Positions 16,549 through 25,110 are shown, numbered from the stretch's first letter. The stretch is 64,000 bases of DNA from Clostridia bacterium (GCA_017512025.1 JAFWHH010000009.1:558001-622000); one strand, 5' to 3'. Program-made: numbers and translations. The notes: a model not told the origin generated them from the sequence alone.

Positions 16549-17724
16549 TCATAATGCTATTTTTTCTTCAGTTCCGACGTTTTCAAGTACTTCATATGTT
16601 ACTTCTACATCAATATACTCTTCATTCTCATCAGTATTTATATATTCATTAATTATATCTCCACTATTACCAATTCTTTCTCCTAACTTCAATTTTGCTT
16701 CATCTATTGCTTGTTTTTTTATCTCATCTACTGTATATTCTATTTCTTCATTTTCAAACTCATAGTTCGTATTTTTTTCAATCTCGATCGGTAAATAAAA
16801 ATCTGAAGATATTTTTAACTTTTTACCCGTCCCTATTGTATCATATTTTTCGAATTTTGAAAGCTTTTTGTAGAAATTTATTGCAAAATTATTAACTTTT
16901 ATAGAGTATTTGACCTCTTTTCTTCCGGTCTGATTTTTTTTAACTTGTTTACGGTAAACTCTTGCTTTTTCCTTGTACCAAACCTTTCCTATAACCAATC
17001 CTACTGGATGAACATTTTGTGGCTCTGTATACTTTCCTTCCATAACACCCTCAATTAGTGTTGAACCAGCCTTAACTATATCACCTTCTTTGACTCTTAT
17101 CGTCCCATTTTGTGCACTTATACGTTCTATTACACAATCTTTTAAAGCAACAATATTGCAAGATTCATATTCATTCACAATTTCCGGTTTAGTATCAGCT
17201 TTTACAATTTCGAGTTTAACATTTGTGCCGCACATTCTAATTCCGACCCATGAAACATCTGCTCTTTCCAATCTAATTCGATTAATAATCTGATTTAAAT
17301 TAACTGTTTTTTTTAGCTTTCCAATCTCAAGACCTTCTTCTTTGGAAATCTCAATAACAGCTTCTTGTAATCCTTCATCTCCACCAATAACCTCAATGTT
17401 CCAAACAAATTTTGATAAAATAATAATGGTTAGACATAGTGTCAAAAGAGCAATAAAGAATACCTTCCTTTTTCTGTATTTCTTCACTACGAAAGGTATT
17501 CCTATTTTTCTTAGTATTTTCAGTCTACATTTATTATTTTTTACAATTTTAGAAACCGGTTTAAAATCTTTAATACATACGCTTGTATAAATTGTTGTAT
17601 TTGATTTTCTATCAAGATTTACTAATTCTATGTTATTCTTTCTGCACATGTTAATAACTTTTTCAATATAAAAGCCTTCAATGCGTATTTTTACATATCC
17701 TTTCAATAAATCCTGTGCTCTCAA
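16549..17724 (-). CDS. yqfD: sporulation protein YqfD
   Basis: A 391-aa membrane protein: a cytoplasmic N-terminal part (about 80 aa), one transmembrane helix (FFIALLTLCLTIIILSKFVW) and a large extracytoplasmic domain containing SWVGIRMCGTNVKLEIV and RISAQNGTIRVKEGDIVKAG, as in the YqfD family. Homologues are needed for normal sporulation in Bacillus. The likely start is the TTG at 17724, with GGGGG 6 bases upstream just after the yqfC stop. An earlier in-frame start would overlap yqfC. Confidence 0.92.
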   Translation of the reverse strand: MRAQDLLKGYVKIRIEGFYIEKVINMCRKNNIELVNLDRKSNTTIYTSVCIKDFKPVSKIVKNNKCRLKILRKIGIPFVVKKYRKRKVFFIALLTLCLTIIILSKFVWNIEVIGGDEGLQEAVIEISKEEGLEIGKLKKTVNLNQIINRIRLERADVSWVGIRMCGTNVKLEIVKADTKPEIVNEYESCNIVALKDCVIERISAQNGTIRVKEGDIVKAGSTLIEGVMEGKYTEPQNVHPVGLVIGKVWYKEKARVYRKQVKKNQTGRKEVKYSIKVNNFAINFYKKLSKFEKYDTIGTGKKLKISSDFYLPIEIEKNTNYEFENEEIEYTVDEIKKQAIDEAKLKLGERIGNSGDIINEYINTDENEEYIDVEVTYEVLENVGTEEKIAL

Positions 17725-17734
17725 ATTATGCCCC

Positions 17735-18022
17735 CTATTCTTCAATCTCTTCAAAGTCGATACTATCGATTCTTCCAATAATAGCTATATCATCTATAGT
17801 CATTTCTTCCATTTTTAAATCTAATCCACTTATGTTGATAATCCCAATACTTGTATTTACTCGAATAAAAATATCTTGATACTCTAGAATATTTTTATAA
17901 TTTTCAATAACTATTTTATTAAACCCTATTAAAGTTATCTTTGGAGTATTCATATATATTTCTTCTGGAATTTCTAACAATTTATTAATCTTTCTCATTC
18001 TCGAATTTTTATTATTTCTCAT
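17735..18022 (-). CDS. yqfC: sporulation protein YqfC
   Basis: A 95-aa YabP/YqfC-family protein: IPEEIYMNTPKITLIGFNKI, then YQDIFIRVNTSIGIINISG and the end MTIDDIAIIGRIDSIDFE. In Bacillus it is expressed in the mother cell with yqfD. Here the yqfC stop is 10 bases before the yqfD TTG, so they are one operon. A basic N-terminal tail (MRNNKNSRMRKINK) is longer than usual. Confidence 0.9.
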   Translation of the reverse strand: MRNNKNSRMRKINKLLEIPEEIYMNTPKITLIGFNKIVIENYKNILEYQDIFIRVNTSIGIINISGLDLKMEEMTIDDIAIIGRIDSIDFEEIEE

Positions 18023-18043
18023 AGACTTAAGCTCCTATAGTTT

Positions 18044-18868
18044 TTATTCATATTCATCTAGTGACTTAATCTCATAACCATTGGCTTTAATCTCTTTAAT
18101 TACACTATCTAAAATTTCACTATTATCTTTTGAGTTTGAATGTAATAAAATAACCGCTCCATTATGTATGTTCTCCATAATCTTTTTCTTTCCATATTCT
18201 TCTCTACCTTGTTTACTCTCATCCCAGTCATCATATGCAAGAGACCATAATGTAGATGTATATCCAAGTGAATTAATATAGCTTATTGTTCTTTCACTAA
18301 ACTCTCCTTTTGGTGGTCTAAAGTATTTCATTTCATATCCAAATTTTTCGTACACTGCTGTATGTAACTCCATGATTTCTTTTTTCACTTCATCAAGTGA
18401 AATGTCCGTTAAACACTTATGATTAACAGTATGGTTACCTATAATGTTTCCATTATCAATCATCTTTTTAATAAGATCTGGCTGAGTATTTAAGTAATGA
18501 CCTGTTATAAAGAATGTTGCTGTAACATTATTTTCTTTCAAAACATTTATTATTTTTTCTGTATATCCAGCTTCATATCCAGCATCAAAGGTAAGATACA
18601 CAGTTTTTTTTTCACTATTTCCCATAAAAATACCATTATACTTTTTCATTACTTCTACATTTTCTTTTCCAACATCCGGTTGATCATGGTTATCAGCTCT
18701 CTTAATTCCCCAAGCAATCTTTTTGTTACTAAGACTAGAATAATCACTAGTACTTGTTGAAGTGGATTTTAATATTTTTAAGTTAAAAGCTCCAGCTAAC
18801 AAAAATGTAGCTGACATTACTCCAATCATAATTGATATACAACTAAAATAAGTTGATATTTTTTTCAC
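18044..18868 (-). CDS. PdaA-like polysaccharide (muramic acid) deacetylase
   Basis: A 274-aa NodB-domain enzyme with an N-terminal signal anchor (residues about 8-28). Zinc-binding residues are in YLTFDAGYEAGYT (Asp) and GNHTVNH (two His); FRPPKGEFS, LWSLAYDDWD and ILLHSNSKDN complete the motifs. The FDxGYExGYT signature is that of PdaA, which deacetylates muramic acid during cortex delta-lactam formation. This agrees with the sporulation genes next to it. The start is a GTG after AAGGAGGA. It is divergent from agrA with a 112-base spacer. Confidence 0.9.
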   Translation of the reverse strand: MKKISTYFSCISIMIGVMSATFLLAGAFNLKILKSTSTSTSDYSSLSNKKIAWGIKRADNHDQPDVGKENVEVMKKYNGIFMGNSEKKTVYLTFDAGYEAGYTEKIINVLKENNVTATFFITGHYLNTQPDLIKKMIDNGNIIGNHTVNHKCLTDISLDEVKKEIMELHTAVYEKFGYEMKYFRPPKGEFSERTISYINSLGYTSTLWSLAYDDWDESKQGREEYGKKKIMENIHNGAVILLHSNSKDNSEILDSVIKEIKANGYEIKSLDEYE

Positions 18869-18920
18869 AAAAGTCCTCCTTAATATTTACAAATGTATTT
18901 TTTCATTATATGATAATGAG

Positions 18921-18940
18921 CGGTATGCTAGTGCATGCCG
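18921..18940. promoter_or_regulatory. inverted repeat in the agrA upstream region
   Basis: CGGTATGC-TAGT-GCATGCCG, 8-bp arms with one G-T mismatch, 41 bases before the agrA ATG and between two divergent genes. It could be an operator for AgrA or another regulator; evidence is position and symmetry only. Confidence 0.4.
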
Positions 18941-18980
18941 AATACTTATTTATACAAATATATTGGCTTTGGAGGAAAAT

Positions 18981-19709
18981 ATGTTAAATTTTGTATTGTG
19001 TGATGATAATGTACATATCCTTAATAAATTTTCTAAAATGTTAGATTTAATCTTTGTTAATAATGATTTAGATGCAAAGGTTGTTTTATCAACACCAAAT
19101 CCAAGCGAAGTACTGAAATACGTTGAGAATAATCAAGTTGATGTTTTAATACTAGATATAATATTTAAATCCGATATTTCTGGAATTGATATTGCAAATA
19201 AAATAAGAGCTAAAAACAAAAAAGCATATATTATATTTGCTACTGGTCATTTAGAATATCTGATTCTTGCGTATAAATGTAAAACATTTGACTACCTTCC
19301 CAAACCAATATCTATGGAAAATTTACAAACAACAATCTTAAGACTTTTTGATGATATAAAAGCAACTGGATCTAAAAAGGGCTTTATAAATATAGATAAC
19401 AAAGATACACTTATAAATGATGATTTAATTTATTATATAGAGAAGAGCAAAAACAAAATCGTCTTTAGAACTCACGACTCAGAATATTGTGTTAGCTCTT
19501 CTTTTAATAGATTAGTACATAAGTTACCTGAGAACTTTGTTAGATGTCATAAGTCTTACATAGTAAATGTGAAAAACATTTCAAAGATTGAAAATGACAC
19601 AATATTTTTTGATAAATCAAATAAATATACTTGCTCAATTGGTCCGGTTTACAAGAAAAATTTTATGGAGGTTTTTAACAATGAATTTAATGCAAACTTT
19701 AATGAATGA
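18981..19709 (+). CDS. agrA: LytTR response regulator of an Agr-type system
   Basis: A 242-aa two-component regulator. The receiver domain has the acidic pair in FVLCDDN, the phospho-acceptor Asp in DVLILDI, and a Lys in DYLPKPI. The LytTR DNA-binding domain spans about 140-235, with FVRCHKSYIVNVKNI. The start at 18981 is fixed by GGAGG at 18971-18975; an earlier in-frame start is not supported. The 3' end overlaps the agrC start by 29 bases, so both are made from one message. It probably activates agrBD, which lies convergent downstream. Confidence 0.93.
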   Translation: MLNFVLCDDNVHILNKFSKMLDLIFVNNDLDAKVVLSTPNPSEVLKYVENNQVDVLILDIIFKSDISGIDIANKIRAKNKKAYIIFATGHLEYLILAYKCKTFDYLPKPISMENLQTTILRLFDDIKATGSKKGFINIDNKDTLINDDLIYYIEKSKNKIVFRTHDSEYCVSSSFNRLVHKLPENFVRCHKSYIVNVKNISKIENDTIFFDKSNKYTCSIGPVYKKNFMEVFNNEFNANFNE

Positions 19710-21015
19710 AAATCTTACTTTAGTAAATATAATCTCAATAATATTTGTAATAATTCAAGTTACATTATTTCACAGAATATTTACTACAGTTTTAAATATA
19801 CCAACAACAAGAAAGAAAAAATACATTTTCATCGCACTATCTTCGGTATTTCCAATAATTGCATTAAATATATCTAATGGTTTATTAAGTGATACATTGA
19901 TATTAGTTACTTTCTTCTTATTGCTACGTTACTTATTCAATCAAAATATAAAAAGTTCAATACTAGCTATCTTTATTACATATTTTGGTGTAATGATTAC
20001 TGAATTAGTTGTTAATGTTGTTGTCATCTACATACTTAAGCTCAGTCCAGAAATAATAGAAAAGGTACCTCTATACCATTTTCTAATCCAGTTACTAGGT
20101 AGTATCATTTTATTTTTTATGCCTTACGTAATAAAATGGATTAATAAACTCTTACAAATGTTATTAAATAAATTTAAGATGTACTCTACTACCACATTAA
20201 TAGCAATATTTCTATCTGGAATAATTACAATGATATTAGAAACATATTTGTTATCAACAGGAGTTGGCATTGTTCCACTACATTTGATGCTTTCGGTTAT
20301 AATATCAACCCTACTATATTTTTCATTATCTATGTATGGATTGTTTCGTACAAATATTCTAGACAAAACAAAAGAAAACTTAGAGAATGTCCAATTATAC
20401 AACCAAACTTTATCACTATTACATGACAATATACGTGGATTCAAACACGATTTTAACAATATCGTTCAAGCTATCGGCGGATATGTTGCACTAAATGATA
20501 TGGATGGATTAAAAGATTATTATCAAAAACTTTTGGAAGAATGTAAAATATCAAATAACTTAAATTTGCTCAATCCAGAAGCAATTAACAATCCTTCAAT
20601 CTATAGCTTATTAACAAATAAATATTTTCTAGCTACAGAAAAAGGAGTTACAATGAACTTCTCAATTTTCTCTGATCTTTCAAAAATACATTCTAATAAT
20701 TATGAAATATCTAGAATAATTGGAATACTTCTTGATAATGCAATTGAAGCTGCTGCTGAAACGGAAGAAAAAATAGTAAATATTGAAATCACTTCTGATA
20801 CAAAGAAAAATTTATTCATAATAAAGAATAGCTTTAATAATCCTGATATTTCAACCACTCAAATATTCGAAAAAGGATTTTCTACAAAGGAAGGCAATTC
20901 AGGACTTGGATTATGGAATGTTCACAAGATTCTATCAAGGAATACAAATCTTGATTTATATACTGTTGTTGAAGACAATATGTTCTGCCAACAATTTTCA
21001 ATTTATTATAAATAA
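19681..21015 (+). CDS. agrC: AgrC-like sensor histidine kinase
   Basis: A 444-aa membrane kinase. Five to six hydrophobic helices fill the first 200 residues (peptide-sensing domain). The HPK10-type phospho-acceptor box is IRGFKHDFNNIVQ, the N box RIIGILLDNAIEAA and the G box EGNSGLGLWNVHKIL, followed by the typical short end. The ATG at 19681 has GGAGG 10 bases upstream within agrA. It presumably senses the peptide made by the agrBD genes on the opposite strand. Confidence 0.92.
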   Translation: MNLMQTLMNENLTLVNIISIIFVIIQVTLFHRIFTTVLNIPTTRKKKYIFIALSSVFPIIALNISNGLLSDTLILVTFFLLLRYLFNQNIKSSILAIFITYFGVMITELVVNVVVIYILKLSPEIIEKVPLYHFLIQLLGSIILFFMPYVIKWINKLLQMLLNKFKMYSTTTLIAIFLSGIITMILETYLLSTGVGIVPLHLMLSVIISTLLYFSLSMYGLFRTNILDKTKENLENVQLYNQTLSLLHDNIRGFKHDFNNIVQAIGGYVALNDMDGLKDYYQKLLEECKISNNLNLLNPEAINNPSIYSLLTNKYFLATEKGVTMNFSIFSDLSKIHSNNYEISRIIGILLDNAIEAAAETEEKIVNIEITSDTKKNLFIIKNSFNNPDISTTQIFEKGFSTKEGNSGLGLWNVHKILSRNTNLDLYTVVEDNMFCQQFSIYYK

Positions 21016-21018
21016 AAA

Positions 21019-21049
21019 AAAGGATGCAATTAGCATCCTTCTTTTTTAT
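21019..21049. terminator. bidirectional terminator between agrC and agrD
   Basis: Stem AAGGATGC / GCATCCTT (21020-21027, 21033-21040) with A-run on the left and T-run on the right, serving both convergent transcripts. Confidence 0.85.
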
Positions 21050-21177
21050 TTATCTTCGTCCTTTTTAATTAAACATTTTGGCATCTTTGGTTGATGAAGT
21101 ACAACTAAAAATATACTACTACTACTTGCAGATCTCTTTGCTGAATCCTCTGCTACTTTTACTAATTTCTTAATCAT
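21046..21177 (-). CDS. agrD: AgrD-like autoinducer precursor without signal-region cysteine
   Basis: A 43-aa peptide gene immediately downstream of agrB. An amphipathic N-terminal helix (MIKKLVKVAEDSAKRS) is followed by a small hydrophobic core (SASSSSIFLVVL) and the clostridial AgrD tail HQPKMPKCL plus a charged end (IKKDEDK). GGAGGGG is 7 bases before the ATG. AgrB would cut and cyclise it to a secreted signal. In related peptides a Cys stands five residues before HQP; here that place is Phe23. The nearest Ser is 21, and the only Cys (35) is in the tail. The ring could be a serine lactone or the product may differ. Confidence 0.87.
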   Translation of the reverse strand: MIKKLVKVAEDSAKRSASSSSIFLVVLHQPKMPKCLIKKDEDK

Positions 21178-21202
21178 AATAAACCCCTCCTTAAAATATT
21201 TA

Positions 21203-21233
21203 TTATAAAAATGCTGTACAGTACATTTTATAA
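21203..21233 (-). promoter_or_regulatory. hairpin between agrB and agrD
   Basis: TTATAAAATG pairs with CATTTTTATAA (one bulged T) around a loop containing the palindrome TGTACTGTACA. It starts at the agrB stop codon and ends about 25 bases before agrD. It may act as attenuator or RNA-processing site, allowing more agrD than agrB. No T-tract follows, so a full terminator is unlikely. Confidence 0.5.
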
Positions 21234-21845
21234 ACCTTTTTCATATTCTAAATATCCAAGTTTAACATTAAATATTTTATAGCTTACTTTCATAATCGTT
21301 AATGTTTGAATAAATACACCAACAATGCACATATTAGCTATTACGCTATCATTTACAAATATTGATACACCAAGTACTAATGTTATCCAAATGATTGACT
21401 TTATTTTTCCATTTTTCCTATCTTTTTTTCTAAGTATTGGAACATAATCTGTATCTGCCGGAGCATATAGAATAATCATTACTATAGAAAAGATATATAC
21501 TCCAATTATGGCTGTTATTTTTACATATATATTACTAATTTCGAACAGCTCTGATATTAATACATTCCCCAAATACAGAAATGTTGTTGAGAGAAAACAT
21601 GCAATATGTGTCCTTAAATGTATACCACCTGAAAATGATCTATATGGACAAATAATTAACATCGAAATAATAAAATACTTTATTTTTCCAAGCACTAGAG
21701 CCAATAAAAATAATACAATCATTTTTGGAACTTCACCAATTATTAATTCAAAACCATATCTAATAACTTCAGCTCTTTCATCATCTATATCTGGCATTTC
21801 TGCATAAACACGTTTCATAAGAAAGTCACATATTTTCTCAACCAT
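21228..21845 (-). CDS. agrB: AgrB-like peptide processing protease
   Basis: A 205-aa polytopic membrane cysteine protease. The catalytic pair is in RSFSGGIHLRTHIACF, with His and Cys seven residues apart as in staphylococcal AgrB (His77/Cys84). Four to six hydrophobic helices follow. The start at 21845 has AAGGA 6 bases upstream. AgrB removes the tail of AgrD and forms the cyclic signal. It is co-transcribed with agrD and convergent with agrAC, a different arrangement from the staphylococcal agrBDCA operon. Confidence 0.93.
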   Translation of the reverse strand: MVEKICDFLMKRVYAEMPDIDDERAEVIRYGFELIIGEVPKMIVLFLLALVLGKIKYFIISMLIICPYRSFSGGIHLRTHIACFLSTTFLYLGNVLISELFEISNIYVKITAIIGVYIFSIVMIILYAPADTDYVPILRKKDRKNGKIKSIIWITLVLGVSIFVNDSVIANMCIVGVFIQTLTIMKVSYKIFNVKLGYLEYEKGL

Positions 21846-21914
21846 AAGCAATCCTTCTTTCTAAAATAATGATATCTCTACCAAAAATTAGAAACTTAAA
21901 ACGCGTATAAAAGA

Positions 21915-21965
21915 GCAAAAAATAGGTATGAAATTTTATTAAAATAATTTCATACCTATTTTTAT
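21915..21965. terminator. hairpin terminator downstream of the RluA-type gene
   Basis: Inverted repeat AAAAATAGGTATGAAATT with its complement (21917-21935 and 21947-21964), ending in a T-run on both strands. It separates the RluA-family gene from agrB. Confidence 0.8.
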
Positions 21966-21985
21966 TATTTTTGTAACTTTATATT

Positions 21986-22672
21986 TTATAAATTGCAATC
22001 TTCTAATATCTTCCATGATCCAATCTTCTCTGGATATAGCTCAAAGTGAAGCTCTTCTTTTGTCACCGGATGAACAAGTTTTAAGCTATATGCCCATAAA
22101 CAAATTTGTTTTCCGTGACCTCTTCCCCCATACTTTTGATCACCATAAATGCTATGATTTCTACTAGAAAGTTGAACTCTTATTTGATGATGTCTTCCAG
22201 TATGTAGATTAATTTTAGCAACAGTTAAATCTAAGTCTGGGTCATACTTAATTACTTCATAATCTAGCTCAGCAAGCTTAGAATTTTTTGTTCCTTCTTT
22301 AACAACTTTACTCATATTCTTTGCTTGATTTTTTAATAAGTAATCTTGCATAACACCTTTATCTGATTCGAATTTACCATTAGCAATTACTAAATACTTT
22401 TTCTCAAATTGTTTAACTCTAACTTCTTCACTTAGTCTAGAAGCTGCTTTAGATGTCTTGGCAAAAACCATAACACCTCCAACTGGTCTATCTAACCTAT
22501 GTACAAGTCCAAGATATACATTTCCTGGTTTATTATATTTTTCTTTTAAATAATCTTTAATTATTGTTAGCATGTCAATATCACCAGTCTTATCTGCTTG
22601 TGATGGAATATTAACAATCTTTTCAACAACTATAATATGATTATCTTCAAATAATACATTTAATTTTTGCAT
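21986..22672 (-). CDS. RluA-family RNA pseudouridine synthase
   Basis: A 228-aa pseudouridine synthase. The catalytic Asp is in LVHRLDRPVGGVMVFAKT; the start LFEDNHIIVVEK and the motifs INLHTGRHHQIRVQL and SIYGDQKYGG are family-specific. There is no S4 domain at the N-terminus, so it belongs to the short RluA-like group (RluC/RluA/TruC-like). The exact RNA target cannot be told. The start at 22672 follows AAAGGA. It lies 25 bases downstream of a methyltransferase gene, making a small RNA-modification operon. Confidence 0.9.
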   Translation of the reverse strand: MQKLNVLFEDNHIIVVEKIVNIPSQADKTGDIDMLTIIKDYLKEKYNKPGNVYLGLVHRLDRPVGGVMVFAKTSKAASRLSEEVRVKQFEKKYLVIANGKFESDKGVMQDYLLKNQAKNMSKVVKEGTKNSKLAELDYEVIKYDPDLDLTVAKINLHTGRHHQIRVQLSSRNHSIYGDQKYGGRGHGKQICLWAYSLKLVHPVTKEELHFELYPEKIGSWKILEDCNL

Positions 22673-22696
22673 ATTAAATCCTTTCAATAAAACCTT

Positions 22697-23554
22697 TTAT
22701 GCTTCCCATCTACCAAATATTCCACAAGGTAATACTAAGTCTGAATTTTGCATTGGTAATCCAATTTCTCCATTGCTGAACTTACCTTTTTTCTTTATAT
22801 TTAGCTTTAATATATTTTCAAGAACCATACTTGAAATTCCTGTTGTGTATGAATTAATTAAGAAGAATAATGGATTGTCACTTAATACTTTAGAACAAAG
22901 CTCTACTAAATCATAGATATTTTCTTCAAATTTCCATACCTCACCATTTGCTCCTCTACCATATGAAGGTGGATCCATGATTATCGCATCATATGTATTT
23001 CCACGTCTTATTTCTCTATTTACAAATTTTACAACATCATCAATTAGATAACGAACTTTTCTATCTTGTAGTCCTGATGAAACAACATTTTCCTTTGCCC
23101 ATGCAACCATACCTTTAGAGCTATCAACATGTGCAACAGATGCTCCTGCTGCTAAACATGCTACTGTTGCTCCACCAGTATATGCAAATAGATTTAATAC
23201 TTTTATTTCTCTTCCACTGTTTTTAATCTTGTCCATCATCCAATCCCAGTTAACTGCTTGCTCTGGGAATAATCCAGTATGTTTAAATCCCATTGGTTTA
23301 ATATTAAAAGTTAAATCCTTATATTTTACTTGCCATGAGTTTGGAACTTTTTTATTATATTTCCATTGACCTCCACCAGTATTACTTCTCATATACTCAG
23401 CATTTGCATCTTTCCACTTTTCTGGATAAGATTTATCTTTCCATATGATTTGTGGATCTGGTCTTACAAGTATAATATCTTTCCACTTTTCTAATTTTTC
23501 TCCATTGGCCATATCTAATATTTGATAATCTTTCCAATCATTTGCTAAATTCAT
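22697..23554 (-). CDS. class I SAM-dependent methyltransferase (RlmI/RlmK C-terminal type)
   Basis: A 285-aa methyltransferase. SAM binding shows as LNLFAYTGGATVACLAAGAS and VDSSKGMVAWAKENV; the catalytic-type motif is MDPPSYGRG. This matches the methyltransferase part of 23S rRNA m5C/m7G enzymes (RlmI/RlmK family), but no PUA domain is present. Substrate is unproven, probably rRNA. Transcribed from a minus-strand unit with the 57-aa membrane protein before it and the RluA-type gene after it. Confidence 0.88.
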   Translation of the reverse strand: MNLANDWKDYQILDMANGEKLEKWKDIILVRPDPQIIWKDKSYPEKWKDANAEYMRSNTGGGQWKYNKKVPNSWQVKYKDLTFNIKPMGFKHTGLFPEQAVNWDWMMDKIKNSGREIKVLNLFAYTGGATVACLAAGASVAHVDSSKGMVAWAKENVVSSGLQDRKVRYLIDDVVKFVNREIRRGNTYDAIIMDPPSYGRGANGEVWKFEENIYDLVELCSKVLSDNPLFFLINSYTTGISSMVLENILKLNIKKKGKFSNGEIGLPMQNSDLVLPCGIFGRWEA

Positions 23555-23564
23555 ATAACATCTC

Positions 23565-23738
23565 CTAGCTAATATTTTTTATTATTTCCATAAACTTTAA
23601 TACTAATACGTAGTCTGTTGTAAACACTATTGATACCAGCACTATTATAAATGTAAGCATTCTACTGCTGGCTCTATTTATTTGCTCTTGATCTGATAAT
23701 TGCTCTTTACTTTTCTTTAGTGCTCGTCCAAAATCCAT
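23565..23738 (-). CDS. 57-aa single-pass membrane protein
   Basis: Found by translating the gap before the methyltransferase. The first 25 residues are charged (MDFGRALKKSKEQLSDQEQI), then one hydrophobic helix (MLTFIIVLVSIVFTTDYVLV) and a short tail. AGGAGGAG stands 7 bases before the ATG. The stop overlaps the SD of the methyltransferase gene, so the two are coupled. Function unknown. The promoter region upstream is short. Confidence 0.68.
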   Translation of the reverse strand: MDFGRALKKSKEQLSDQEQINRASSRMLTFIIVLVSIVFTTDYVLVLKFMEIIKNIS

Positions 23739-23852
23739 TTAAGTCTCCTCCTGACTTTATTATTATATTCAGAGCACTTTGTTTTTAGAACAAGCAACTA
23801 ACTAAAATAATCCTCACTATTATATCATTTTTTTCAGAAATTTCAAGACATG

Positions 23853-23883
23853 GAAAACCTGACTACCGAAGTAGCCAGGTTTC
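23853..23883 (-). terminator. hairpin after the VanW/LysM gene
   Basis: AAACCTGGCTAC-TTCG-GTAGTCAGGTTTT on the minus strand, a tetraloop stem with one mismatch followed by a short T-run. Confidence 0.7.
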
Positions 23884-23904
23884 GATTGCTGATTTTTTTG
23901 ATTT

Positions 23905-24969
23905 TTAGTCAGGTATTAATTCTGCTGTGCATGTACCACTGTTTATATCGGTATACACACGGATTTTAAGACCTGTTGTTGAGCTTGGATTGTAGAAACA
24001 AAGATCACAACCCGAAGCATCAATTGCGCTCTCGTAAAGAGCCCAGTCCGGATTACTACGATCGTTGTAACCTACCGGCATCGAATGAGGATGTGATTCT
24101 GTGATAATACAACCTGCATTTATAGCAGCAACTTTAAGAGCTGATGCTGTCATGCAGATACCACCACCAGTTGCACTAATGACTTCATTACCATTATATG
24201 CTCCCGCTTCAACGTATGGCCAAGATGTACATGGACCAACGTCATTCAGCCACGAAAAGTATCCTCCTGGAGGAATATACGCAACCTGGTTCGTAAGAAC
24301 CTCACTTGCGACCTCCATATTATGGAAGGATGCCCATCCTGCTGACCACGAATACTTCGTGTCACATCCATACTGTACAAGTCCATCAGAATATGAATTG
24401 TTTGAATTATCATATGTTACAGAGTACGGCTCATAATAAGTCGGCTCATCATAATAATAATTGTTCTGCCAAACATAGCCATCTGGAATTAGAAGTTCGT
24501 CACCTGGAAGAATTGTATCTTCTACGCTCATGTTATTAAACTGAGCCAAGGTATACATATCAATTCCATAATTTTCAGCAATGTTGCAAAGCCAATCCCC
24601 TTCCTGAACAGTATACGTTGCATACTGCAATACTGCAGTCTGAGCAACAACTGTTTCAGGTTCAGGCAAAGTATACTGAATTTCAGTAACCTCTACGGCT
24701 GAAGTTTCGGTTGTAAGAACTGTAACCTCTGTTGTAGTGGATTCTGATTCAGTCATCTTTTCTGCCAATGAAACTGATGTGGATTCTGTCGATTCCTGTG
24801 TTACTGATTCATTAGTAACCGGCTCTTCAAAATCAATTGAAAAGCCCCGAGCCTCCATAACGTATGTTGTAGTAGGCTCCTGATTGCTTGTTTTTACTGT
24901 TTTCTCATTGCATCCGCAAAAGAGTACCAGTACTGCTGACATGATGATAAATATAAATGTTTTTTTCAT
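23905..24969 (-). CDS. VanW-domain lipoprotein with LysM repeat
   Basis: A 354-aa exported protein. The signal sequence ends in a lipobox (LVLFCGC). A Thr/Ser/Glu-rich spacer (25-115) is followed by one LysM peptidoglycan-binding repeat (YTVQEGDWLCNIAENYGI to GDELLIPDG) and a VanW domain with GGYFSWLNDVGPC, GGGICMTASALKVAA and SHPHSMPVGY. VanW function is unknown; such proteins are common in Lachnospiraceae. GC is clearly higher than in flanking native genes and one in-frame CGG (Arg) is used. It has its own promoter (25059-25087), SD and terminator. Likely acquired by transfer. Confidence 0.87.
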   Translation of the reverse strand: MKKTFIFIIMSAVLVLFCGCNEKTVKTSNQEPTTTYVMEARGFSIDFEEPVTNESVTQESTESTSVSLAEKMTESESTTTEVTVLTTETSAVEVTEIQYTLPEPETVVAQTAVLQYATYTVQEGDWLCNIAENYGIDMYTLAQFNNMSVEDTILPGDELLIPDGYVWQNNYYYDEPTYYEPYSVTYDNSNNSYSDGLVQYGCDTKYSWSAGWASFHNMEVASEVLTNQVAYIPPGGYFSWLNDVGPCTSWPYVEAGAYNGNEVISATGGGICMTASALKVAAINAGCIITESHPHSMPVGYNDRSNPDWALYESAIDASGCDLCFYNPSSTTGLKIRVYTDINSGTCTAELIPD

Positions 24970-25058
24970 GTGATGTACCTCCCATCATCGTCTTTTTTGT
25001 GTTTAGATGGAAATCAGCCAACCATCTCGTTCTGTTGTCCTCTTTAAGGACTCATTTC

Positions 25059-25087
25059 ATTATACTATATTTAACCATTCTTTTCAA
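25059..25087 (-). promoter_or_regulatory. sigma-A promoter of the VanW/LysM gene
   Basis: Minus strand: TTGAAA (25082-25087), 17-base spacer, TATAAT (25059-25064), followed by a leader of about 85 bases. Confidence 0.78.
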
Positions 25088-25110
25088 TTTATGTAATATC
25101 TCATAAGCAC

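Noticed and set aside
21070-21080. Cys35 of the AgrD-like peptide as the ring cysteine
   Set aside because: It lies in the conserved PKCL tail that AgrB removes, after the HQP motif, not in the core.
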